64,000 bases of DNA from Trebonia sp964581815 (GTDB taxonomy: Bacteria; Actinomycetota; Actinomycetes; Streptosporangiales; Streptosporangiaceae): the NCBI GenBank assembly GCA_964581815.1, contig CAZORE010000025.1, positions 7,033 through 71,032 on the forward strand, in the 5' to 3' direction. Position numbers and translations under genes: made by a program. Position 1 is the first letter of the stretch; each line of letters opens with the position of its first letter. The notes beneath the pieces were generated by a model. It made no database searches, was not told where the DNA came from, and was given only the letters and a program-made list of their open reading frames with translations. Of this stretch, positions 9,689-18,149 are shown piece by piece.

Positions 9689-10213
9689 TCAGCCGCCAAG
9701 CTCGCTGATCCGCGCCGTGGGCAGCACCCGGGCGATGCGCCATAGCCCGAGCCAGCTCCGCGGGAAGACGTTCTCATCCGTCAGCGCCGCGTGGGCACCT
9801 GGGTCCGGGTCGGCGCAGGCGTCCGCGCAGACGGTGACCCGGTACCCGGTGTCGACCGCCCACCGGGTGGTGGACAGCACGGTCCCCGAGGTAGCCACGC
9901 CGACGATGATGAGCTGGCCGATGCCCGCCTGCCGCAGCATCTCGTCCAGGTTGGTGGTGGCGAAGGCGCTCAGGGACTTCTTGCCGAGCACCGGCTCGGC
10001 CGCCGCAGGCGCCACGAGCGGGTGGATCTGGTCCTGCATCCCGTCCGGCACCACGTGGATGACCGGCAGGCCGGCCCGGCGGGCCGCCGCCAGTGCGACC
10101 GCGGCCTGCCGCGCGACGCCGGCGTCGTGGCTGAAGTTCTCGACGATGTAGGCCGCGTAGTCCAGGACCAGGAACGCGGTCCCCGTCGCGTCGTCTCGGC
10201 TGCGTACTGTCAT
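9689..10213 (-). CDS. Isochorismatase-family hydrolase, catalytic Cys replaced
   Basis: A 174-residue alpha/beta protein of the cysteine-hydrolase/isochorismatase superfamily. The catalytic Asp is at 18 (VLDYAA) and Lys at 78-79 (GKKSLSAF). The nucleophile turn, normally GVATxxCV, reads GVATSGTV, so residue 111 is Thr instead of Cys, as in isochorismatase-type branches that do not use a thiol nucleophile. It may hydrolyse a vinyl ether or a different bond, or be non-catalytic. A tandem ACTAATC-containing box about 90 bases upstream is its likely control region. Confidence 0.82.
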   Translation of the reverse strand: MTVRSRDDATGTAFLVLDYAAYIVENFSHDAGVARQAAVALAAARRAGLPVIHVVPDGMQDQIHPLVAPAAAEPVLGKKSLSAFATTNLDEMLRQAGIGQLIIVGVATSGTVLSTTRWAVDTGYRVTVCADACADPDPGAHAALTDENVFPRSWLGLWRIARVLPTARISELGG

Positions 10214-10300
10214 GGGCCGTCCTTACTTTCTGCTAAGGGGAAGAAGTCGTCGAGCTTGCGGCGCGGCCGCGCCGCAAGCTGGCCGCGCCGCACCATCCAT

Positions 10301-10330
10301 AAGATAGATTACTAATCGAACTAATCAATA
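10301..10330. promoter_or_regulatory. Tandem ACTAATC box, copy 1
   Basis: AAGATAGATTACTAATCG is followed by AACTAATCAATA. It holds two ACTAATC units nine bases apart and is near-identical to the box at 11011-11040. It lies upstream of the isochorismatase-like gene and downstream of the lipoprotein. A promoter or repressor site is inferred. Confidence 0.5.
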
Positions 10331-10335
10331 CCAGC

Positions 10336-10361
10336 CGCCCGGCCTGCAGCAGGGCCGGGCG
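10336..10361 (-). terminator. Hairpin terminator after lipoprotein gene
   Basis: Nine-base perfect stem CGCCCGGCC / GGCCGGGCG with an eight-base loop, directly beyond the stop of the lipoprotein gene at 10375. There is no T-run, as usual in high-GC actinomycetes. Confidence 0.6.
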
Positions 10362-10374
10362 CTGTCGTCCTCAC

Positions 10375-10950
10375 CTACGATTTACAGGCAGCGGGGACCG
10401 GCGGCTGCAGGCTGAGCAAGCCGCAGAAGCTGGAGTCGGCCACCTGCCACGTGCCATTGGTCAGCACCGCTTGGCCCTTCTGCGCCTTGACCACCGGGAA
10501 CCCGGAAAGCAGCAGGTTCCAGGTGACGCTGGCCGTAGAGCCAGTGACGGTGACTGCGGTGACCTGCGCCGCGGTCTCCTTGGCCTGAGACGAGCTCGCC
10601 TCGCCGGCCAGGACCGCCGAGAACTTCGAGCCGTTCTGAAGCAGGGTCACCTTCGTCGCGGTCGGCGTCGCCGGGTCGAAGAACGCCACCCAGTTGGTAG
10701 CGACTGTCTTCGCGTCGCCGGTCAGGCCCGCGGGAATGTTCGAGCTCGAACCGGATGCCACCGCGGAGGCTGAGGCTGAGGCAGAAGCGCTGGCCGACGC
10801 GGCGGGGGCGCTAGCCGACGACGCGGCGGACGTGGGCGAGGCGGGCGGGGTCGAAGATATCGAGCTTGACCCCGAACTGCACGCGACGAGCGCGAGGCAG
10901 CTGACGGTCGCCGCGACCGCGACGAACGGTCTGATGGAACGAATATTCAC
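10375..10950 (-). CDS. Secreted lipoprotein, Ser/Ala-rich linker, unknown function
   Basis: About 191 residues from a GTG at 10950, chosen because an AGGAGG site lies nine bases upstream. The signal peptide ends in a lipobox (CLALVACSS), so the mature protein should be diacylglyceryl-anchored at Cys. A low-complexity Ser/Ala/Pro linker of about 50 residues follows, then a small folded domain of about 110 residues (TGDAKTVATNWVAFFDP ... GTWQVADSSFCGLLSL). The C-terminal domain resembles small NTF2-like or DUF-type lipoprotein domains, but I do not recognise it firmly. A strong hairpin follows the stop. Confidence 0.8.
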   Translation of the reverse strand: MNIRSIRPFVAVAATVSCLALVACSSGSSSISSTPPASPTSAASSASAPAASASASASASASAVASGSSSNIPAGLTGDAKTVATNWVAFFDPATPTATKVTLLQNGSKFSAVLAGEASSSQAKETAAQVTAVTVTGSTASVTWNLLLSGFPVVKAQKGQAVLTNGTWQVADSSFCGLLSLQPPVPAACKS

Positions 10951-11010
10951 TGGGCTGGCCTCCTGAAGATCGAATAGTTGTCGGCTCGCCATTGAGCCTG
11001 CGCGCACCGC

Positions 11011-11040
11011 AAGATAGGTTACTAATCAAACTAATCGAAT
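11011..11040. promoter_or_regulatory. Tandem ACTAATC box, copy 2
   Basis: AAGATAGGTTACTAATCA is followed by AACTAATCGAAT. It differs from the box at 10301 at about three positions and again has two ACTAATC units nine bases apart. It sits between the divergent lipoprotein (start 10950) and flavin monooxygenase (start 11069), so could serve both. Confidence 0.5.
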
Positions 11041-11068
11041 GTAAGGGCCTGCGCATCGGAGGCTGAGG

Positions 11069-12280
11069 GTGACAGTGGCGGACGACACCAAGGGGAGGAC
11101 GAGCGTGACCGAGACGGTGCTTGACGGCAAGCCGGCGGCGCCGAGCGCCGAGGAACTGATCAGCCGGGCGAAGGCACTGATCCCGCTGCTGCGGGCGAAC
11201 GCGGGCCTGGCTGAGCGGCTGGGCCGCGTGCCGGACGAGAACGTGCAAGCCATCGAGGAAGCCGGCCTGTTCCGCATGCTCAGGCCGGCGAAGCGCGGCG
11301 GCTACGGCACCGCCGCGGCCACGGCCGCGGCCGCGATGACCCACATCGCCAGCGGCTGCCCGTCCACCGCCTGGGTCATGTCGATCTACAGCGGCATCGG
11401 CCGCATGGCGGAAAGCCTGCCCGAACAGACGCTGGCCGAGATATACGCCGAGCGGCCTAACGCGAAGTTCTCCGGCACCTTCGCCGCCGCCGGCGCGGCC
11501 TGCGAGGCGGTCGACGGGGGCATCCGGATCCGGGGCCGGGGACGCTGGCCATTCAACAGCGGCTGCCACCACGCGGACTGGGACCTGCTGCGCGTCTCGA
11601 TTGAGGAACGCGACGGAACCACCTCGGACGCGTTCTGCCTGATCCCGCTGTCGGAGCTTACGATCGCCGATGACTGGCACGTGATGGGCGCGGCGGGCAC
11701 CGGGAGCAACTCCGTGGAGTGCGGTGAGCTGTTCATACCCGAGCACCGGGTCTCGCGCCGGATCGCCGACGCCTTCAAGGCGCTGCAGGTCGGCGACAGC
11801 GGCTACGCGTTCACGGCGGCGCTGCCGCTCGGCATGGCCCGCTACGCGCTCGAGGCATTCCACGACCTGGCCAAGGGCCGGGGCATCAGGATGCTCGGCT
11901 ACGAGAGAATGTATGACTCCGCGATCGTGCAGACGGCGATCGCCGTCGCCCACAGCAACATCACGATGATCGAGTCCTACCAGCACTGGGTGCTCTCGAC
12001 GCTCCAGCCGGGCGCGATGAGGATCACCGATCCGATGCTGACCGGCGCCGGCGGGACCCAGTGCTACAAGCTGGCCCGGGAGGCCATCGAGCGGCTCTTC
12101 GACGTCTGCCCGACCGACGAGATCCGGCTGGACCGGCCCATCCAGCGGCTCCTGCGGGACCTGCTCGCGTTTACCCACCAGGGCGCCATGGCGCCGTATG
12201 CGAACTGGGAGCGCTACGGCCGGCACCTGGTCGGCGTCACCAGCGGCAGCTCATCACCACCGCTGCCGCCCGCGCGCTAG
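11069..12280 (+). CDS. Acyl-CoA dehydrogenase-fold flavin monooxygenase (HsaA/HpaB-type)
   Basis: A 403-residue group D flavin-dependent monooxygenase-like protein. It has the acyl-CoA dehydrogenase fold but with features of oxygenases such as HsaA: an N-terminal helix ending PDENVQAIEEAGLFRMLRP, the ACPSTAWV-like segment SGCPSTAWVMSIYSG, and GRWPFNSGCHHADW near residue 155. Such enzymes hydroxylate phenols or steroid fragments using reduced flavin from a separate reductase; no reductase gene is adjacent. The GTG at 11069 is used, with a second GTG at 11105 possible. It is divergent from the lipoprotein and convergent with the luxC-like gene. Confidence 0.82.
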   Translation: MTVADDTKGRTSVTETVLDGKPAAPSAEELISRAKALIPLLRANAGLAERLGRVPDENVQAIEEAGLFRMLRPAKRGGYGTAAATAAAAMTHIASGCPSTAWVMSIYSGIGRMAESLPEQTLAEIYAERPNAKFSGTFAAAGAACEAVDGGIRIRGRGRWPFNSGCHHADWDLLRVSIEERDGTTSDAFCLIPLSELTIADDWHVMGAAGTGSNSVECGELFIPEHRVSRRIADAFKALQVGDSGYAFTAALPLGMARYALEAFHDLAKGRGIRMLGYERMYDSAIVQTAIAVAHSNITMIESYQHWVLSTLQPGAMRITDPMLTGAGGTQCYKLAREAIERLFDVCPTDEIRLDRPIQRLLRDLLAFTHQGAMAPYANWERYGRHLVGVTSGSSSPPLPPAR

Positions 12281-12295
12281 GCGCGACTTCCGGGC

Positions 12296-12312
12296 GGCGA
12301 GCGGTGCTCGCC
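12296..12312. terminator. Hairpin between convergent genes
   Basis: Perfect seven-base stem GGCGAGC / GCTCGCC with a three-base loop, in the 44-bp space between the flavin monooxygenase stop and the luxC-like stop. It can serve both strands. Confidence 0.5.
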
Positions 12313-12324
12313 AGGCCGGCGGGT

Positions 12325-13764
12325 TCATGCCATCGCGCCGTTGCCCGGCACCACCCCGTCCTCGTGCGCCATCCAGTGCACGAAGCGGTGCAGCGGGTAC
12401 ATGGCGTCGTGCGGGTTGCCGATGGTGCTCGGCCCCGCCTCACCCAGCCGGACGATGCGCTGGGCTCCGCAGCTAGCGAGCCGGTCACGGTAGTCCGGCA
12501 TGCGCTGGTGCGGGTAGAAGCCGACCGTCTGCGTCGCCACGTTCACGTACCTGATGGCATCGTCGAGCGAGTCCACCCGGACCACGTTGGCGGTCTTGTT
12601 GACGGGGTGGAAGTCCACCGGCTCGTCTGACCGGATCACCAGCCCCCTACCGTCGGTCTTGCCCCACACGCGGAACTCGTCGTCGAGCATCACCAGCGTG
12701 CCGATCTGCTCGCGCAGGTCCAGGTCGAGCGGCCTGGCGTCACCCGAGGCGGCCGCCTTCTCGGTGATGCGCGCGTGCAGCCGCTCGCAGAACCGGTCCG
12801 CGTCGTCCTGGCCCGCCTCGACGAAGATGAACCGGCTAGCGACGCAGGCTTCCTGGTTGAGGACCATGACGTCGGTGGCGGCGAGGCCGGCGGCGAGGTC
12901 GAGCGCCTCCTGCGACAAGACGGCCTCCCGGCCGACCATCGAGATCGACGTCTTGGGGTCGAATGACACCAGCTGGAACCCTGGCCCGAGGTACTTGGTC
13001 ACGTTGCTGATCGCGTCGCCGCCGCCCCACGCCACGATCTTGTCGAAGTACTGGGGACGGTACAGCGCCCGCTCCACCGCATCGTCGCCACCGCGCCAGT
13101 AGACCGCCGACATCGACTTCACGATGGCATGGCCGGGGTCGATGCCCGCCATGGTCCGCAGGACCGCCACGGTGGTGAAAGGATCGCTCGATGACATCTT
13201 GAACAGGTTGACGGCCTTGACCATCGCTCCCTGGGCGATGGACTTCACCGCGACGCCCGGGGAGTTACCAGGCAGCACGTGGATCAGCCTCGGCGCGAAA
13301 GCGCGAACGAAGCTCCTGCGCCCGGTGAAGTCCTGCTTGGGCACCCACTCATCGAGTGCCCTCGGATCGGGAAAGTTCTGCTCCACCACCGTTTGCAGCA
13401 GCCGCTTGTCGAGATAGGCCGCCGCGCCCTTGACCTGCCCTTCAAGCACGGCACGCGGCAGCACATGGGTGGCGGCCATGCGATCGATGCATTCCTCCAC
13501 GAAGGGGTTGCCGGGGTCGCGGAGCCGTTCGCCGGTCTCGACGAGGAAATCGATGATTTCCGCGAGCGGGACGTTCAGCAGCGGCGGCACCTCGGTACGC
13601 GGATGCACCGCCCGGTCCAGGGCCATCCGCGGCGTCGCGAAAGTGACTCCCAGGTCGCGTGAGCGGTGCCGGGCATCCTGGCCCTCGACTAGCTCGCCCC
13701 GCAGGAAGAACGGGGCGGAAACGACCGCATCGGCTGGCTTGCGCTCGGTGTTGACGGCGTTCAT
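12325..13764 (-). CDS. LuxC-like acyl-CoA reductase
   Basis: A 479-residue member of the LuxC/acyl-CoA reductase family, which reduces a fatty-acyl thioester to aldehyde with NADPH. The putative acyl-accepting Cys is at 307 (NQEACVASRF), with an ALDH-like cofactor region before it (HVLPGNSPGVAVKS, FKMSSSDPF). Its start overlaps the upstream luxE-like stop by four bases, so the two are coupled as in lux operons. No luciferase luxAB genes are seen nearby, so the aldehyde probably serves another use, such as wax, alkane or signalling lipid formation, or a natural-product chain release. Confidence 0.88.
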   Translation of the reverse strand: MNAVNTERKPADAVVSAPFFLRGELVEGQDARHRSRDLGVTFATPRMALDRAVHPRTEVPPLLNVPLAEIIDFLVETGERLRDPGNPFVEECIDRMAATHVLPRAVLEGQVKGAAAYLDKRLLQTVVEQNFPDPRALDEWVPKQDFTGRRSFVRAFAPRLIHVLPGNSPGVAVKSIAQGAMVKAVNLFKMSSSDPFTTVAVLRTMAGIDPGHAIVKSMSAVYWRGGDDAVERALYRPQYFDKIVAWGGGDAISNVTKYLGPGFQLVSFDPKTSISMVGREAVLSQEALDLAAGLAATDVMVLNQEACVASRFIFVEAGQDDADRFCERLHARITEKAAASGDARPLDLDLREQIGTLVMLDDEFRVWGKTDGRGLVIRSDEPVDFHPVNKTANVVRVDSLDDAIRYVNVATQTVGFYPHQRMPDYRDRLASCGAQRIVRLGEAGPSTIGNPHDAMYPLHRFVHWMAHEDGVVPGNGAMA

Positions 13765-15110
13765 GACAGGCCTCGCACATACGCGTCGACGGTGCCGGCG
13801 CAGCCGATCTTGTCGTCGCCTTGAATGTCCGCATAACGGACGATGTTGTTCCGTACCGACGGACTCTGGCCGCCACAGGCGCAGGGACTGAAATCGAGGG
13901 AGATCTTGTCGCCGGTGATGATTCCGCCCCAGCGCCCGTCGAGCGAGAGGTCGAAGAAGGCGGCGCGACCCTCGACCTCGCCGGTCTCGTGCGGCAGCAG
14001 GGCGCCGCCTTCCTCGTCAAGGATGAAGGGCACCAGCCACGGCGGCACGTGATACCGGCCGCCGCCGCGGCACTTAGGCATGCCCGAATTGAGCTCCTGC
14101 ATGGAATAGTTCTGGAAGTCCCGGCTGGCCGGGATGTTGAACGTCTGGTGGACAAACTCCTGATAGTCCGGGGGCAACTGCGCGCGCTTGAGCCCGCCGC
14201 CGACATAGATGCAGTTGTCGGGGTGAAAGTCCTTGGCTGAGTACCCCATGTCGCGGACGATCTTGGCCACCTGGTACAGCGCGTTCCACAGCCCCGCGAT
14301 ATAGAGCTTCTCGTCCCGGTACTTGATGAGCGCCTCCGCACCCGTAATCATCGCCGCCTCCAGCGTCTCCTGGCGCTCCCTGGAGGTCTGCTCGAAATCG
14401 GCCAGTTCCTCTGGCCGCGCCGTGCCGTCGGCGATCTTCTTCCGTAGCACGACCATCTTGGTCAGCGAGCCGACGGTGATCGGCGGGATCGGCAGCCTGA
14501 ACCTCTCCTTGGCCGGGTCACCGAAGGCCGCCTGCTGCGCCTCGCCGATGACCAGGTTCTTCGGGACGGACGCGATGGGCGCAAGGCCGATCATCCGCCG
14601 GTCCCGCGTCGGCTGCACGCCCGAGCCCCAGGAAAACACATTGACCGTGTCCCTGCGCGACCAGTCCATGTCCGCCTCGGAGGCGAGCAGCATGGCCGAC
14701 TTGCCGGTCGTGCCGCTTGAGCAGGAAACGTAGTGCCCCTTGGCCGCAAGTCGCTCGATCCAGTCGTCGATGCCGGTGACGTCCGCGGTCTCGATCGGGC
14801 TGATCGGGTACGGGGAGACCGCGCCGAGCCACTTGCCGAGGTGCCCCCACTTCTCTGCGATCAGGAAGCTCTCCGGATAGCTCTTGTAGACGCTGTGCGG
14901 GAACAGCAGCGGGACCATGTCCTCGCGACGGCGGATCTCGGCGATGCCGGCCTCGCGGGCCCGGTGCCCGAGCAGCTTGATGCGGTCCTTGCGCTCCTGA
15001 AACCGCTCGTCGAGCGCCGCCAGCTGCGTCTCGCGCAGCTCGCCATGGGAGTAGTCGAAGCGGTCCTCGGCGGCGACCAGCCGCGTCAGTTTCTCGATTG
15101 CCTGGCTCAT
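13761..15110 (-). CDS. LuxE-like acyl-protein synthetase / acyl-activating enzyme
   Basis: A 449-residue AMP-forming enzyme of the LuxE/PaaK-like branch that activates a fatty acid and hands it to LuxC. The phosphate-binding loop is CSSGTTGKSAML near residue 130. Downstream motifs YIAGLWNALYQ, MQELNSGMPKC, and a Cys-rich FSPCACGG near 425 follow. ATG at 15110 is preceded by GGAAGGATG. It is the first gene of a two-gene operon with the LuxC-like reductase and is divergent from a TetR gene that likely controls it. Confidence 0.85.
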   Translation of the reverse strand: MSQAIEKLTRLVAAEDRFDYSHGELRETQLAALDERFQERKDRIKLLGHRAREAGIAEIRRREDMVPLLFPHSVYKSYPESFLIAEKWGHLGKWLGAVSPYPISPIETADVTGIDDWIERLAAKGHYVSCSSGTTGKSAMLLASEADMDWSRRDTVNVFSWGSGVQPTRDRRMIGLAPIASVPKNLVIGEAQQAAFGDPAKERFRLPIPPITVGSLTKMVVLRKKIADGTARPEELADFEQTSRERQETLEAAMITGAEALIKYRDEKLYIAGLWNALYQVAKIVRDMGYSAKDFHPDNCIYVGGGLKRAQLPPDYQEFVHQTFNIPASRDFQNYSMQELNSGMPKCRGGGRYHVPPWLVPFILDEEGGALLPHETGEVEGRAAFFDLSLDGRWGGIITGDKISLDFSPCACGGQSPSVRNNIVRYADIQGDDKIGCAGTVDAYVRGLS

Positions 15111-15164
15111 GGGGGCATCCTTCCGCGGGTGCCGCTGCCGGGCTCGACAAATGGCACCTTGTGC

Positions 15165-15180
15165 GTATCATTATGACTGA
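15165..15180. promoter_or_regulatory. Candidate TetR operator in divergent promoter
   Basis: GTATCATTATGACTGA lies between the luxE-like start (15110) and the TetR start (15222). It resembles the palindrome at 3349. Operator role is inferred from AT content, form and position. Confidence 0.35.
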
Positions 15181-15221
15181 ATCCGGCGACGACGCAAGGG
15201 CGATTTAGGCGGTCTGGCTTA

Positions 15222-15866
15222 ATGAACGCAATCTCAACCGGGCACCGCGGGGCCGGGCGGCCCACCACCGAGCAGGCCGAGGCACGCCATGAGGAGCTGC
15301 TCGACGCCGCGCTGGAGGAGTTCCTTGAGCACGGGTTCGAGCTGACGACGATCGAGATGATCGCCGCCCGCATCAACATGACCAAGCGCACGGTCTACGC
15401 TCGCTACGCCGACAAGGCCTCGCTGTTTCGCGGCGCGGTGCAGCGCGCCATCGAGCGGCAGATCGTGCCGCCGGACGTGCTCGCCGGCTTCGACCAGGGC
15501 GACCTGGCCGGAACGCTTGAATCGGTCGCCCGGTTGCGCATCGGCCAGGTGATGACGCCAAACGGCCTGCGCCTGCAGCGCATCATCAACACGGAGAGCT
15601 ACCGGTTCCCCGGGATCTTCACCGACAATTTCGAGCAGAGCGCCAAGCCGGTGCTTGAGTTCGTCGCCGGCGTGCTTGACCGCGCCATCGCCGCGGGACA
15701 GATCTCCCCCACCGACTCCGGCTTCGCCGCTTCCGCCTTCATGAGCATGGTGGTCGGCGGCCAGGTGCGCGCGATCGTTAACGGCCGCGTGCCGACGCCA
15801 GCGGAACTGGACAGGAAAGTCAACTTCACCGTTCGGCTGCTGCTCGATGGTTTGCGGCCGCGCTAA
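15222..15866 (+). CDS. TetR-family regulator of the luxC/luxE-like operon (inferred)
   Basis: 214 residues. The HTH is at about 20-70 (EELLDAALEEFLEHGFE, MTKRTVYARYADKASLF). The C-terminal half matches the AcrR-type ligand domain (INTESYRFPGIFTDNF, MSMVVGGQVRAIVNG). It is divergent from the luxE/luxC-like operon, and the SDR gene starts 16 bases downstream of its stop, so it probably represses both. The ligand may be a fatty acid or acyl-CoA, which is inference. Confidence 0.9.
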   Translation: MNAISTGHRGAGRPTTEQAEARHEELLDAALEEFLEHGFELTTIEMIAARINMTKRTVYARYADKASLFRGAVQRAIERQIVPPDVLAGFDQGDLAGTLESVARLRIGQVMTPNGLRLQRIINTESYRFPGIFTDNFEQSAKPVLEFVAGVLDRAIAAGQISPTDSGFAASAFMSMVVGGQVRAIVNGRVPTPAELDRKVNFTVRLLLDGLRPR

Positions 15867-15882
15867 GCCAGGAGGCAGTGCC

Positions 15883-16755
15883 TTGAAAATCGATGCGAAC
15901 CAGCCGGTCGCGGTCGTCACGGGAGCCAGTTCGGGGATCGGCAAGTCGACCGCGGCCAACCTCGTGGCGCTCGGCTGGCAGGTGATCGGCGTCGGCCGCG
16001 ACCCGCAGCGCAGCGCCGCCGCCCAAGCGGAGATCGCTACCGCGGTGCCTGCGGGCGGCTTCACGATGCTGCGCGCCGACTTCACGCTGATGGCCGACGT
16101 CAAGCGCGTGGCCGACGAGGTGGCCAGCCGCACCGGGCGCCTCGATGTCCTCGTCAACAACGCGGGCGGCGTACGGGACCGGCAGTACATCACCGCCGAA
16201 GGCACGGAGGCGACCTTCGCCGCCAACCATCTCGCTCCCTTCCTGCTGACGCGGGAGCTGATGCCACTGCTCAAGGCGAGCGCGGCCAGCCGGCCGCCGG
16301 GGACGACCCGGGTGATCGCCGTGTCGTCGAGCGCGCACCACATGATCGACGAGCTTGACTGGGGCGACCTGCAGAGCCTCGGCGGCTTCCAGCCCGCCTT
16401 CGCCTACGGCCGGGCGAAGCTCGCCAACATCCTGTTCACCCGCGAGCTGGCGCGCCGGGCCGAGCCGGACGGGATCGTCGCCCAGGTCATGCACCCCGGC
16501 CGGGTCGCCAGCAACTTCGCCTCGCACGGGGACGAGGGAATGCGGGCGTACATGGCCTCGGCGGACACCGTGCCGCCGGACGAGCCGGCCGAAACGCTGA
16601 CCTGGCTGGCCACCAAGGCAGAAGGGGGTCACCCCGGCGGCCGTTTCTTCTACCAGAAAGCGGAGGAAACGCCTTCCGCCGCCGCACAAGACGATGCCGC
16701 CGCCAGGCGCCTGTGGGCGGAAAGCGAGACGCTGCTCGCCAAACTCGGTCTCTAG
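15883..16755 (+). CDS. SDR-family oxidoreductase (retinol-dehydrogenase-like)
   Basis: About 290 residues from a TTG at 15883, chosen because AGGAGG lies seven bases upstream; the in-frame ATG further up is inside the TetR gene. Cofactor loop TGASSGIGKS is near residue 14, NNAGG near 92, and the active site is Ser (VSSSAHH) with YGRAKLAN near 175. The longer form resembles retinol/fatty aldehyde dehydrogenases. Being in the same operon as the TetR gene and beside the luxC/luxE pair, it may interconvert fatty aldehyde and alcohol. Confidence 0.85.
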   Translation: MKIDANQPVAVVTGASSGIGKSTAANLVALGWQVIGVGRDPQRSAAAQAEIATAVPAGGFTMLRADFTLMADVKRVADEVASRTGRLDVLVNNAGGVRDRQYITAEGTEATFAANHLAPFLLTRELMPLLKASAASRPPGTTRVIAVSSSAHHMIDELDWGDLQSLGGFQPAFAYGRAKLANILFTRELARRAEPDGIVAQVMHPGRVASNFASHGDEGMRAYMASADTVPPDEPAETLTWLATKAEGGHPGGRFFYQKAEETPSAAAQDDAAARRLWAESETLLAKLGL

Positions 16756-16837
16756 CGACTACGGAACGTAATCTTCCGCTAGCGTTGCGCATGGACGCCA
16801 CCGAAAGATAGCGGTGGGCCGGGAAGCGGGAGACTTG

Positions 16838-18136
16838 ATGGTCGCGATCATTGCGCGCGGTAGGGCCTGGGCGGCCGGCGCTGGCACGCTAGCCGCGCTA
16901 CTGCTGGGCGTAACCGGGGTGGCCGCGGTCCCCGCGGCAGGCGCGTACGCCGACTGGACGCTCAGCGGTAACGCCGGGACCATGGCCATCCCGGTGACCG
17001 GTTTCCCGGCCGCCACCTTCACGACGACCAGTACCTCGCCCTCGCTCCAGTCCGGGACGTCGACCTATCTCAGCGCGAGCACCCCGTTCGGCCAGGCCTT
17101 CGGCAGTTCACAGGGCAGGCCGTACGCACTGCTGCGCACGGCCGCCGGGCAAACCCCGTCCACCACCACGTTCACGTTCGAGAACCTGACGCCGGCCCGC
17201 TGGGGCTTCACGCTCGGCGACATCGACGCGGACAAGGTCACCATCAGCGCGACCGACGCGGCGGGCGGGCCGGTGTCCGCCGCCGGCCTGGGATTTGAGT
17301 CCAGCTTCAACTACTGCGCGGTGAGCCCGCGCCCGCCAGGATGCGGTACCGGCCCGTTCACCGATGAGCCCGTCTGGCAGCCGACCACGGAAACCCTCAC
17401 CGGTAACGGGTCGGACACCGCGGGCGCCGCCGCCTGGTTCCGCCCGGCCGTCCCGGTCAAGACGCTGACCTTCACCTACAGCCGGCTCAGCGGCTTGCCG
17501 AACTACCAAGTCTGGTTCGCGGCGACGGGCTCCGCGGTGCGCGGCGACGTCGCGGTGGCTCCGGGCGACACGCCACCGCCAACCACGCTCCGCCTGCTGC
17601 ACGCCGACGGTTCACCGGTTCTCGGCGGGGGCGGCCAGCCAGTCACCACGACCAGCGGCATCCGGGGCGGCTACTCGTTCACCGGCGTTGCGGGCGACGA
17701 CTACATCGTCGCCATGGACCCGCCCCGGGGGTTCACCGCAGACGGGCCGGCCCGCCGCCCCGCGGACACCGCGGGCGGCGACGCCGAAGGCGTGGACTTC
17801 GCGCTGCGCGAGGACGTGCCGCCGCCGCACGCGGACAACGTGACGGAACTGGACCAGGAGGGCACGTCCGAGACGATCCACCTGACGAGCGACGGAAGCG
17901 GCGACGACATCCGGGTCACCGACGTGACCCAGCCCGCCGAGGGCAGTGTCATCCTCAACCCGACCACCGGGGTAGCGACCTACACCCCGCCGGCCGGCTT
18001 CACCGGAACCACCACGTTCTCCTACACGATCACCGACGCTGACGGCGCCACCGCGACCGCAACTGTGCGCATCACGGTTAACGCGCCGCAACGCCCGCCC
18101 CGCCCGCCGCTGCCGAACGTCCCGGTCACCGGCTAG
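16838..18136 (+). CDS. Secreted protein with Ig-like C-terminal domain, ends VPVTG
   Basis: 432 residues from ATG at 16838 (GGGAG site upstream). It has a signal peptide (LAALLLGVTGVAAVPAAGAYA), a beta-rich region of about 200 residues with the paired-Cys segment CAVSPRPPGCG, a Cna-B/SdrD-like piece (GGYSFTGVAGDDYIVAMDPP), and a C-terminal cadherin/VCBS-like Ig domain (NPTTGVATYTPPAGFTG, YTITDADGATATATV). It ends in LPNVPVTG, which resembles the front of a sortase signal but lacks the hydrophobic segment and basic tail. Surface or extracellular role likely. Function unknown. Confidence 0.78.
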   Translation: MVAIIARGRAWAAGAGTLAALLLGVTGVAAVPAAGAYADWTLSGNAGTMAIPVTGFPAATFTTTSTSPSLQSGTSTYLSASTPFGQAFGSSQGRPYALLRTAAGQTPSTTTFTFENLTPARWGFTLGDIDADKVTISATDAAGGPVSAAGLGFESSFNYCAVSPRPPGCGTGPFTDEPVWQPTTETLTGNGSDTAGAAAWFRPAVPVKTLTFTYSRLSGLPNYQVWFAATGSAVRGDVAVAPGDTPPPTTLRLLHADGSPVLGGGGQPVTTTSGIRGGYSFTGVAGDDYIVAMDPPRGFTADGPARRPADTAGGDAEGVDFALREDVPPPHADNVTELDQEGTSETIHLTSDGSGDDIRVTDVTQPAEGSVILNPTTGVATYTPPAGFTGTTTFSYTITDADGATATATVRITVNAPQRPPRPPLPNVPVTG

Positions 18137-18149
18137 CACCAGCCAGCGG

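Noticed and set aside
10811..12226. 471-codon open frame antisense to the flavin monooxygenase
   Set aside because: Low-complexity, Arg- and Gly-rich; the plus-strand frame has the acyl-CoA dehydrogenase fold.
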